A stretch of 13,005 nucleotides of DNA from an uncultured Porphyromonadaceae bacterium (lineage in GTDB: Bacteria > Bacteroidota > Bacteroidia > Bacteroidales > Muribaculaceae). Position 1 is the stretch's first letter; each line of letters begins with the position of its first letter. A program made the translations under genes and the position numbers. The stretch covers positions 1 through 13,005 of the forward strand of contig CABUVO010000055.1 in NCBI GenBank assembly GCA_902495075.1, in the 5' to 3' direction. This document shows positions 6,794 through 12,875 of the stretch, one piece after another. The notes below the pieces were generated by a model. The model was not told the DNA's origin. It searched no databases and saw only the letters and a program-made list of their open reading frames with translations.

Positions 6794-7459
6794 TCAGACT
6801 ATTATGCCATCTGAGATGCGGATTAGGCGGTCGGTTTGCTCGGCAACGCCCGGATCATGAGTCACGATTACGATTGTCTTTCCCTCTTCTTCATTGAGTT
6901 TTCTAAAGATATTCATGACATCATGAGAGGTTTTGCTGTCGAGTGCGCCCGTTGGTTCATCCGCAAGAATTATCGAGGGATTGGTTATCATGGCTCTTGC
7001 TATTGCCACCCTTTGTTTCTGACCTCCCGACATTTCTCCGGGCAGATGGTGAGCGCGATCAGCGAGTCCCATTTTTTCGAGTTGTTCCATTGCGATGCGG
7101 TTGCGTTTCTTGCGTGAAACTCCTTGATAGAAAAGAGGGAGCGCCACATTTTCCACAGCATTCTTATAATTGATAAGATTGAATGACTGAAACACAAATC
7201 CGATCATGTGGTTTCGATAATCAGCAGCCTTGTTTTCACTAAGATTCTTTATCAAGGTGCCATCAAGATAATACTCTCCCGAATCATAGTTGTCGAGGAT
7301 GCCGAGGATATTCAGCAAAGTGGATTTGCCTGAACCGGAAGCCCCCATGATCGACACGAGCTCTCCTTTCTCAATCTCAAGATTTATACCTTTGAGCACG
7401 TGCAGAGGTACGGCTCCTGGATAAGTCTTGTTTACGTCTGTGAGTTTAATCATTTCCAT
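6794..7459 (-). CDS. MacB/LolD-type ABC transporter ATPase
   Basis: This 221-aa stand-alone nucleotide-binding subunit powers the two FtsX-type permeases that follow. All motifs are present: Walker A GASGSGKST (39-47), Q-loop Q91 in FVFQSFNL, signature MSGGQKQR (143-150, Met for the usual Leu), Walker B IILADEP (163-169) with catalytic E168, D-loop GALDSKT, and H-loop H201. The N-terminal ITDVNKTY-like start and length match the MacB/LolD/YtrE class. ATG occurs at 7457-7459 and again at 7451-7453 (M3). Many relatives begin with MIKLT, so M3 may be the real start; the longer form is given. It lies 10 bp after the 32-codon membrane ORF and 73 bp before the first permease, in the middle of the cluster. 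Confidence 0.94.
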   Translation of the reverse strand: MEMIKLTDVNKTYPGAVPLHVLKGINLEIEKGELVSIMGASGSGKSTLLNILGILDNYDSGEYYLDGTLIKNLSENKAADYRNHMIGFVFQSFNLINYKNAVENVALPLFYQGVSRKKRNRIAMEQLEKMGLADRAHHLPGEMSGGQKQRVAIARAMITNPSIILADEPTGALDSKTSHDVMNIFRKLNEEEGKTIVIVTHDPGVAEQTDRLIRISDGIIV

Positions 7460-7469
7460 AGCACACGTC

Positions 7470-7568
7470 TTATACCTGTTCGAAGATAAAGAGAGGAGCT
7501 AAAAATGAAGCAATTGCGATGAGGGAGAGAATCCCTATGATTATGTATGTTGAGGTTTTGAATCTCAT
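7470..7568 (-). CDS. 32-aa single-helix membrane protein
   Basis: This very short ORF runs from ATG at 7566-7568 to TAA at 7470-7472. It begins MRFKTSTY and continues with an unbroken hydrophobic stretch (residues about 8-29, rich in Ile, Leu, Ala and Phe), ending FEQV. A basic N-terminus followed by one helix predicts a type II/N-in small inner-membrane protein. Support for it being real is positional: it starts 2 bp after the GntR stop and ends 10 bp before the MacB-type ATPase start, so it exactly fills the gap between two operon genes. It could be a small accessory subunit of the transporter. It could also be a remnant of the N-terminus of a longer membrane protein, but no continuation in any frame is visible. 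I do not recognise a family. Confidence 0.6.
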   Translation of the reverse strand: MRFKTSTYIIIGILSLIAIASFLAPLFIFEQV

Positions 7569-7570
7569 AA

Positions 7571-7945
7571 TTACTGATAGTTTTCGGTTAAATAATTTTG
7601 ATATTCTTTTTTCAAATCATCCGGTGATATTCCCAGATGGTTCATAAGTTTGAAAAGGGGAGGCAACTGACGCTTCATCAGATCTTCGCTTTTTTCTTCA
7701 ATTATTTTCTCTTTTGCATCGGGAGAAACGAAGAAACCGATTCCGCGTTTGTTGAATATCAACCCTTTCGCAGTAAGCCGTTCGTAAGATCTCATCACTG
7801 TGTTGGCATTGACCTCGACAGATGCTGCATATTCTCTCACAGAGGGAATCCGGCTGTCGGAATCGTATTTGTCTTGCAGGATGTCATCGCTGATGCGGTC
7901 GGCTATCTGCAGATAGATTGCTTTATTGTTTTCTTCAAATATCAT
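7571..7945 (-). CDS. YtrA-subfamily GntR transcriptional regulator
   Basis: This 124-aa cytoplasmic DNA-binding protein has an N-terminal winged helix-turn-helix (about 8-74): IYLQIADRISDDIL, then PSVREYAASVEVNANTVMRSYERL as the recognition region, and the wing GLIFNKRGIGFFV. Only about 50 residues follow, too short for a FadR- or UTRA-type ligand domain. This is characteristic of the YtrA subfamily, whose members usually repress an adjacent ABC transporter operon. It sits as third gene between the two ABC modules, 21 bp after the ABC-2 permease and 2 bp before the 32-codon ORF. The likely target is the promoter at 9844-9874, where AGTGTA-N12-TACACC overlaps the predicted start site. The inducer is unknown; in Bacillus subtilis, YtrA responds to cell-wall-active antibiotics. 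Confidence 0.93.
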   Translation of the reverse strand: MIFEENNKAIYLQIADRISDDILQDKYDSDSRIPSVREYAASVEVNANTVMRSYERLTAKGLIFNKRGIGFFVSPDAKEKIIEEKSEDLMKRQLPPLFKLMNHLGISPDDLKKEYQNYLTENYQ

Positions 7946-7966
7946 TACCTGGGTTTTATAGGGTGG

Positions 7967-8815
7967 TTACCAGCGTTCAATTGATTCGCTTTCCTTGAAA
8001 CGCTTGTATGTAAGGAGATATGTGCCTATTGTGATAGCGATTGCCACAATATAGTTGATTGTGATGAACGTATTGAAATCCAGATTTTCGAAATGGGGCT
8101 TTTTAGGCATGAAATGGTCATATGGGAAACATATCTTCATTGAGATGTAGAACATTAGGTTCATACCTATGATTATGCATATTCCAGCGAGTGTGCCTCT
8201 GATTTTAGCATTTTTAGGCCATATTGATGCAGCGAGAGCATAGAAAGCCTGCAAAATGATAAGACTTGAGAATGCAACCATCTGGAGTGCTGCCACTTGT
8301 TCTACAGAATGTTTTGGAATCTGAAGACCTCCATCCAAATTTCCGAAAGTAAAGAAATATTTCATAGGCATGTGTGCGATTTCTGCACCCGGAACGGCAT
8401 ATATTGGAGCAGTAAGCACTCTTGCGTAGTCGGCTACTATCACGGCAGCAAAAAAAACTATATAAAATCCAACGATTGAGAAAAGAAAGACGGTGAGAAA
8501 TTTTTCGAGATTGGATGCCGGAAGAGTGAGGAGGGAGATGCGTTTACTTTTGCTATCCATGTTGAAGAACATTGAAGCTGCAGTTGCCGCTGCCATCACA
8601 AAAAGCAGGCACCAGAATATTGTTGTTTCGAAATCCCACATACTGTCTATATCAGACGGATATGAATAAGAGCCCTTCAGGAACGGAATGATGGTTGTCA
8701 GAAGAATAAACATGCCAAATATTGAGGCTGCCATCTGTAATAATTTTTTCCAGTTTTCACCGGCATATTGCTTGATGTAAAGACCAAAGCGGCGGGGTGA
8801 GAATATATTGTTCAT
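7967..8815 (-). CDS. ABC-2-type multi-spanning permease
   Basis: This 282-aa inner-membrane protein has six predicted helices, at about 28-46, 63-84, 104-128, 171-194, 206-225 and 250-270. The amphipathic N-terminus (FSPRRFGLYIKQYAGENWKKLL) resembles that of ABC-2/YtrC-type permeases. The loop after helix 2, MDSKSKRISLLTLPASNLEKFL, carries the P-A-S-x-x-E-K/R-F pattern often seen in these Bacteroidota exporters. It lacks ATPase motifs and should pair with the ATPase encoded just upstream at 8969-9805. The upstream gap of 153 bp contains a tandem 15-bp array and a GC-rich hairpin. Direct substrate is unknown. The family call as an ABC-2-like permease rests on topology and context more than on a single diagnostic motif. 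Confidence 0.82.
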   Translation of the reverse strand: MNNIFSPRRFGLYIKQYAGENWKKLLQMAASIFGMFILLTTIIPFLKGSYSYPSDIDSMWDFETTIFWCLLFVMAAATAASMFFNMDSKSKRISLLTLPASNLEKFLTVFLFSIVGFYIVFFAAVIVADYARVLTAPIYAVPGAEIAHMPMKYFFTFGNLDGGLQIPKHSVEQVAALQMVAFSSLIILQAFYALAASIWPKNAKIRGTLAGICIIIGMNLMFYISMKICFPYDHFMPKKPHFENLDFNTFITINYIVAIAITIGTYLLTYKRFKESESIERW

Positions 8816-8842
8816 ATCAATTTATTTTTAGATATTTAAGTC

Positions 8843-8857
8843 GCGAGCAGAGCTCGC
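8843..8857. other. GC-rich hairpin between ABC ATPase and permease genes
   Basis: GCGAGC-AGA-GCTCGC forms a perfect 6-bp stem with a 3-nt loop in an otherwise AT-rich gap, 28 bp before the permease start. There is no following U-run, so in the operon transcript it more likely protects or punctuates the message than terminates it. Confidence 0.45.
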
Positions 8858-8893
8858 TAAACGAAACCTCATTAACGGACTATAAATCCAAAT

Positions 8894-8960
8894 AATTTAA
8901 ATCAAATTTTAATTAATTAAATCAAACTCAATTAAATCAAATTCAATTAAATCAAATTCA
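8894..8960. repeat. 15-bp tandem repeat array
   Basis: Three head-to-tail units ATTAAATCAAAYTCA occupy 8916-8930, 8931-8945 and 8946-8960; the last two are identical and the first differs at one base. A degenerate fourth unit lies at 8894-8915. The array fills the gap between the end of the first ABC ATPase gene and the ABC-2 permease gene. It contains no TAnnTTTG box on the minus strand. Confidence 0.75.
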
Positions 8961-8968
8961 ATCGGATA

Positions 8969-9805
8969 TTATTTGAAAAGTGAATTTAATTTTTCGGGAT
9001 CGGAGATTGCGAAATCAAACAGGAGTTCGATATTGAGTTCGGAATCATCGCCATCTTCGTTCGGTAAAATTACCGAGGCTCCTCCAAGACCTTTTACGGC
9101 ATAGAGCGCGGTGTTGATAAGTTCGTTGTTGACCGTCTCGGTGAATTTCATTTTGTCTTGAATCTCTGAAACAGTGCGGTCAAGAAGAACTTTCTGTTTG
9201 TCCATGATAAGGATATGGTCGAGAATCTGGCTCACATCTCTTACCTGATGGGTAGAAATCACAAAGATGCGGTCATCGCTCATTGATTCGATCACATATT
9301 TACGGAATGCACTCTTTGCAGGGATGTCCAGACCGTTTGTCGGTTCATCCATAAGAAGGATTTTTGTATTACATGCCATTGCGAAAGAAAGAGCGACTTT
9401 CTTTTTCTGACCCATCGACAGTTTGTCAAGGCGGATGTCACGTGGCAGACCAAATGTGTCGAGATGATGATACATCTCTTCTTTAGAGAATTTGGGATAT
9501 AGCGCACCGTTAAGGTTGATGAATGTGTCAAGTTTAAGTGGCGGCAGATCTATCTCTTCAGGAACGAAAAATATTTTTTCGAGTGTGGATGGGTGGCGCA
9601 GTCGTGTATTCTCACCGTCAAGTGTCACTTCACCCGATACGGGTGTGAGCAGTCCGCTTATAAGTTGCAGCAACGTGGTTTTGCCGGCACCGTTAGATCC
9701 TAAAAGACCATATACGCCACCCTCTTTCAGGTTGAGAGAGAAATCGTCGATGGTGGGTTCCCCCTTGTGACGATAGTTGAATGTGCAGTTTTTGATGTTT
9801 AGCAT
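8969..9805 (-). CDS. ABC transporter ATPase, YtrB-like
   Basis: This 278-aa nucleotide-binding subunit is the first gene of the minus-strand cluster. Motifs are Walker A GSNGAGKT (36-43), signature LSMGQKKK (129-136), Walker B ILLMDEP (149-155, catalytic E154), D-loop NGLD (157-160) and H-loop H186 in STHQ. The position normally holding the Q-loop Gln reads VPEEIDLP (81-88), with Glu in place of Gln. The C-terminal extension (about 215-278), acidic and without known motifs, is typical of the longer CcmA/YtrB-type exporters' ATPases. It should pair with the six-helix permease at 7967-8815. Transcription starts from the promoter at 9844-9874, leaving a leader of about 30 nt made of 8-bp repeats. 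The ATG at 9803-9805 matches the family N-terminus (MLNIKNCTFNYR). Confidence 0.93.
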   Translation of the reverse strand: MLNIKNCTFNYRHKGEPTIDDFSLNLKEGGVYGLLGSNGAGKTTLLQLISGLLTPVSGEVTLDGENTRLRHPSTLEKIFFVPEEIDLPPLKLDTFINLNGALYPKFSKEEMYHHLDTFGLPRDIRLDKLSMGQKKKVALSFAMACNTKILLMDEPTNGLDIPAKSAFRKYVIESMSDDRIFVISTHQVRDVSQILDHILIMDKQKVLLDRTVSEIQDKMKFTETVNNELINTALYAVKGLGGASVILPNEDGDDSELNIELLFDFAISDPEKLNSLFK

Positions 9806-9837
9806 ATATTAGTTTGTTAGTGTATTAGTATATTAGT
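9806..9837 (-). repeat. 8-bp tandem repeats in the operon leader
   Basis: Read on the minus strand, the stretch immediately before the ATPase start codon is four consecutive octamers: ACTAATAT, ACTAATAC, ACTAACAA, ACTAATAT. It makes up nearly all of the predicted 5' leader. A-rich unstructured leaders aid translation in Bacteroidota. Changes in copy number would also shift the operator half-sites. Confidence 0.6.
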
Positions 9838-9842
9838 ACACC
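9819..9842. promoter_or_regulatory. Candidate GntR (YtrA-type) operator
   Basis: AGTGTA (9819-9824) and TACACC (9837-9842) form an inverted repeat matching at 5 of 6 positions, with a 12-bp spacer. As I recall, the Bacillus subtilis YtrA operator is AGTGTA-N13-TACACT, so the half-sites agree and the spacing differs by one. The site overlaps the expected transcription start, a suitable position for repression by the GntR protein at 7571-7945. The surrounding octamer repeats make a chance occurrence possible. Confidence 0.45.
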
Positions 9843-9843
9843 G

Positions 9844-9874
9844 CAAAGGTATAACAATATTTTGGAACGGCAAA
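9844..9874 (-). promoter_or_regulatory. Bacteroidota promoter of the ABC/efflux cluster
   Basis: On the minus strand TTTG (complement of 9871-9874) is followed after exactly 19 bp by TACCTTTG (complement of 9844-9851). This fits the -33 TTTG and -7 TAnnTTTG consensus perfectly. The predicted start lies near 9836-9840, about 30 nt before the ATG at 9805. It is the only strong promoter seen for the minus-strand cluster. Confidence 0.85.
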
Positions 9875-9941
9875 ATATTTTTCAAAAAAAATTAGGAAAA
9901 ATTTTTTCGGGCGCGTTATCTATATATATAATAAGATTAAA

Positions 9942-10538
9942 ATGGATTTAGAATCAATAATATATAAAGACCCTACAATAGTGAATCCTAAGAAAGGAGA
10001 TCTTTTGATTGCAGAGCCATTGCTTGACGAGCCATATTTCAAACGGAGTGTGGTGCTTATTCTTGAAGAGGATAATAATCAGGGACATATAGGTCTGACA
10101 CTCAATAAACAGACACCTGTGACGCTTCAGGACCTTTTCCCCGACTGGAAATCTGGTGCAAATATACCAATATATAGCGGAGGACCAGTTGAGGCAGACC
10201 GATTGTTTATGTTGCACACAATGGGAGATAAATTCGACGGGTCGGTAGAAGTTGCTCCAGGAATTTTTGTGGGGGCAAAATTGGATGACGTAATTGATTA
10301 TGTCAACAAGCAGGGATATGTAGAGGGAGATCTGCGTTTTTTCTTGGGATACAGCGGTTGGACGAAAGGGCAGCTGACTTCTGAAATTCTGCGCAATACA
10401 TGGGCATTAAATCCAAACCCCGGACAGAATGATATTCTGACCGGGGCTGAAGATCTTTATTGGAGGCGGGAAGTTGAGCGGCTTGGCGAAAAATATCGCA
10501 GCTGGTTAATCATTCCCTCCAATCCGCAATTTAATTAA
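9942..10538 (+). CDS. YqgE/AlgH family protein (UPF0301, DUF179)
   Basis: This 198-aa soluble protein shows the family's conserved blocks in order: KGDLLIAEPLLDEPYFKRSVVLI (18-40), GHIGLTLNK (48-56), YSGGPVEADRLF (78-89) and FLGYSGWTKGQLTSEI (134-149). Length is normal for the family (about 185-200 aa). The molecular role is not settled; AlgH was named from an alginate-regulation locus in Pseudomonas, but no enzymatic activity is established. There is no signal peptide. The start ATG at 9942 follows an AT-rich leader (TATATATAATAAG) without a Shine-Dalgarno box. No clear TTTG/TAnnTTTG promoter is visible in the 136-bp divergent region it shares with the ABC cluster. It ends 3 bp from the convergent galactosidase gene, in an AT-only near-palindrome. 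Family assignment is firm. Confidence 0.92.
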   Translation: MDLESIIYKDPTIVNPKKGDLLIAEPLLDEPYFKRSVVLILEEDNNQGHIGLTLNKQTPVTLQDLFPDWKSGANIPIYSGGPVEADRLFMLHTMGDKFDGSVEVAPGIFVGAKLDDVIDYVNKQGYVEGDLRFFLGYSGWTKGQLTSEILRNTWALNPNPGQNDILTGAEDLYWRREVERLGEKYRSWLIIPSNPQFN

Positions 10539-10541
10539 TAA

Positions 10542-12755
10542 TTAATTATTAACTTCCAAAAGGAGTACGCGGCTTGACCAGTCGGTCTCATTTTGTTTAG
10601 CAACTTTGTGATTTTGGGGAATTTCGAGCCCATTTTCCATCAGGAATTTTCCTGAGTATGTTTTGCCTTCAAAAGAGAGAGGTTTAATGTCGATGCGGTT
10701 AAGTTCACGTATGGTATAATTCTTGTCAGGATCAAGACCTGCCATCAGGACCCTTGGAAGCATGTCGTTGGCGAAAGTGCGTGTTTTCCACCAGTAAAAC
10801 ACAGCCTTGTCTTTGCTATCGTTCACATACATGAGCGAAGCAACGCCTTTATCATCATATGGAGAGAGCAGTCTGTAAAGATCTCCGAACTGCACAATCG
10901 GGCGTATTGACTTATATTCCTCAATAGCTTTTTTTGTCTGTTCCTTCTCTTTATCGGTCATGTTGTCGGGCTGAATCTCCATACCAAGTCTGCCACTCAT
11001 GGCGACATCTGTGCGATATTTTATCGGGATAATGCGATGTGTCTGATGGTTTGGCGATGCACTTATATGCGAAGACATGCCAATTGCAGGGAAAAACTGA
11101 GAAATGCCCCACTGGAGATATATTCGTTGGAGTGCATCAGTATTGTCTGACACCCAGTATTCATCAAACCAAGGGAGGAAACCGTAGTTTACACGGCCGC
11201 CACCGGCGGAACATGCCTGGATTGTTACATCCGGATACTTTGAGCGAATGCGGTCAAGAACTTTTCTGAGACCTTTCTCATATTCAATGTAAAGATGACT
11301 CTGGTTGTCTTTAGTGAGATACTGGGACCCATGGTTGAGAATGTCCATGTTAGCGTCCCATTTGATATAATCAATTTCAGGATATTTGGTGAGGAGGGTG
11401 TCAACAACGGTATACACAATATCCTGAACTTTAGGATTGGCGAGATCGAGTACAAGCTGAGTGTTCCCACGCCCGGTGACAGGTTCACGGTTTGCAGGCT
11501 TAATTATGTATTCCGGATGCTTTTCATAAAGCTCACTTTTAGTGTTGGTCATTTCCGGCTCAATCCATATTCCGAAATCAATTCCATTCTTTTTAGCTTC
11601 TTTGATGAGACCATTAATGCCGTTGGGCAATTTTTTTGTATCTACGACCCAGTCGCCAAGACCGGCAGAACCGTTATTGCGCGGATATTTAGTGCCAAAC
11701 CAGCCATCATCCATGACAAAAAGCTCGCCACCCATATCGGCTATGTTTTTCATCATGTTCGCCATCTCCTTTTCATTCACTTTGAAATATACGCCTTCCC
11801 ATGAATTAAGCAATATCTTGCGTTCGCGTTCGCCATTGGCAAGTTTATGTTTACGTGCCCATTTATGAAAATTACGTGAGATCTCACCCGTACCGTTGGA
11901 GCTCCAAGCCAGTGCTAATGGAGGGGTAATGAATGTTTCACCAGGTGTAAGGATGTATTGAGAGTCTTCCTCGTTAATTCCGGAGAAAAAGTAATGATTG
12001 TTTGATTGGTCGGTGTCTATTTTTACCTTGTAATTGCCATTATATTCAAGAGCTGCTCCAATCACTCTTCCTTTGGCTTCAGCCGGTTTTCCATCAAGCG
12101 ACAACAACACTTCAGAATGAGCATATCTGGAATTGCGGACACCGCTACGGTTTTTTATCACTTTGAGTCCGTGTTCGAGAGGGGAAGATTCCATGCGTGC
12201 CTCATTTTTCGCATTTCCATAAAAATGCGTAAGCCACACGTCTCCACCGCGGATTGGAAGATGACCCGAGGCAAATCTGGTGAGAGTGACATTTTTTTTG
12301 CCGTTATTCTTTATTTCGGTCCACGTCTCCATCACGTTTTCTCCTTGCCATGTGCGATAGTTCACTGTAACGATTATAGGATAATACGTATCCTTTAGGG
12401 TGAAAGTTGTTATGTTTGCACCATTCTCCTTTCGGCTTGAGACATTGTCTACAACAAGGTCTAATGTCATGTTGCCGTCTGGTTGGATCATGGCGATTGC
12501 CGTTTCAGGCAAAGTGATCATTCCATAATCAGGATATGCCAAATTTCCTTTCCCCAGAGCTTGGGTGATGTTGGCAGCATCTGTCTCAGAAATTTTGGAG
12601 CCATAATAAAGATGATGCAATTTTTTGCCATTTTCGGCATTAATGATAATCGACGAATTGTCGGTGTCAATCTTGACATTGCGGGCTGCAAGGTCAGTAA
12701 CAGTGATCATTGATACTATTGCTGCGAATAGTAAAGTTATGGATCTGCAGTTCAT
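10542..12755 (-). CDS. Secreted GH36 alpha-galactosidase
   Basis: This 737-aa glycoside hydrolase cleaves terminal alpha-1,6-galactosyl residues, as in raffinose-type sugars or galactomannan side chains. A signal peptide (about 1-24, SITLLFAAIVSMITV core, A-A before R25) sends it to the periplasm or beyond. An N-terminal beta-sandwich (about 25-300) precedes the catalytic (beta/alpha)8 barrel. Barrel motifs are DDGWFG (349-354), LGDW (366-369), GIWIEPEM (395-402), YIKWDAN with nucleophile D467, CSAGGGR (515-521), and WVSDNTD with acid/base D537. The 70-residue spacing of the two acids equals that of characterised GH36 enzymes. A C-terminal beta domain follows (about 630-737). Length is normal. 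No SusC/D or other glycan-use genes are in the window. No convincing promoter is seen; ATTAAACATT motifs and a long palindrome lie upstream. Confidence 0.95.
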   Translation of the reverse strand: MNCRSITLLFAAIVSMITVTDLAARNVKIDTDNSSIIINAENGKKLHHLYYGSKISETDAANITQALGKGNLAYPDYGMITLPETAIAMIQPDGNMTLDLVVDNVSSRKENGANITTFTLKDTYYPIIVTVNYRTWQGENVMETWTEIKNNGKKNVTLTRFASGHLPIRGGDVWLTHFYGNAKNEARMESSPLEHGLKVIKNRSGVRNSRYAHSEVLLSLDGKPAEAKGRVIGAALEYNGNYKVKIDTDQSNNHYFFSGINEEDSQYILTPGETFITPPLALAWSSNGTGEISRNFHKWARKHKLANGERERKILLNSWEGVYFKVNEKEMANMMKNIADMGGELFVMDDGWFGTKYPRNNGSAGLGDWVVDTKKLPNGINGLIKEAKKNGIDFGIWIEPEMTNTKSELYEKHPEYIIKPANREPVTGRGNTQLVLDLANPKVQDIVYTVVDTLLTKYPEIDYIKWDANMDILNHGSQYLTKDNQSHLYIEYEKGLRKVLDRIRSKYPDVTIQACSAGGGRVNYGFLPWFDEYWVSDNTDALQRIYLQWGISQFFPAIGMSSHISASPNHQTHRIIPIKYRTDVAMSGRLGMEIQPDNMTDKEKEQTKKAIEEYKSIRPIVQFGDLYRLLSPYDDKGVASLMYVNDSKDKAVFYWWKTRTFANDMLPRVLMAGLDPDKNYTIRELNRIDIKPLSFEGKTYSGKFLMENGLEIPQNHKVAKQNETDWSSRVLLLEVNN

Positions 12756-12812
12756 AAATGATGATGATAACTATTAAAACTAATGAAAATTATGAGAGGT
12801 AATCTATTTTTT

Positions 12813-12843
12813 AATGTTTAATTTTTAATGTTGAATGTTTAAT
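12813..12843 (-). repeat. ATTAAACATT leader motifs upstream of the galactosidase gene
   Basis: Read on the minus strand, ATTAAACATT occurs at 12834-12843 and 12813-12822, with a variant (CAACATTAAA) between. The same decamer, in the same orientation relative to the gene, precedes the nitroreductase (120-129, 141-150) and the second permease (5355-5364). Confidence 0.6.
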
Positions 12844-12875
12844 TAAGTATGACATCGAAATTATTTAATGTATTG

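Noticed and set aside
5348..8968. CRISPR-like interpretation of the short repeats in the operon gaps
   Set aside because: Units are 7-15 bp, contiguous or degenerate, without unique spacers, and no cas-like gene is present.
9859..9941. Promoter for the YqgE-family gene in the divergent region
   Set aside because: TTTG at 9861-9864 and TATTTTTC at 9876-9883 are only 11 bp apart, and the -7 box is imperfect. Only an AT-rich leader is visible.
11295..11868. Plus-strand ORFs of 108 and 169 codons inside the galactosidase gene
   Set aside because: They are antisense to well-conserved GH36 catalytic motifs and have no recognisable domains.
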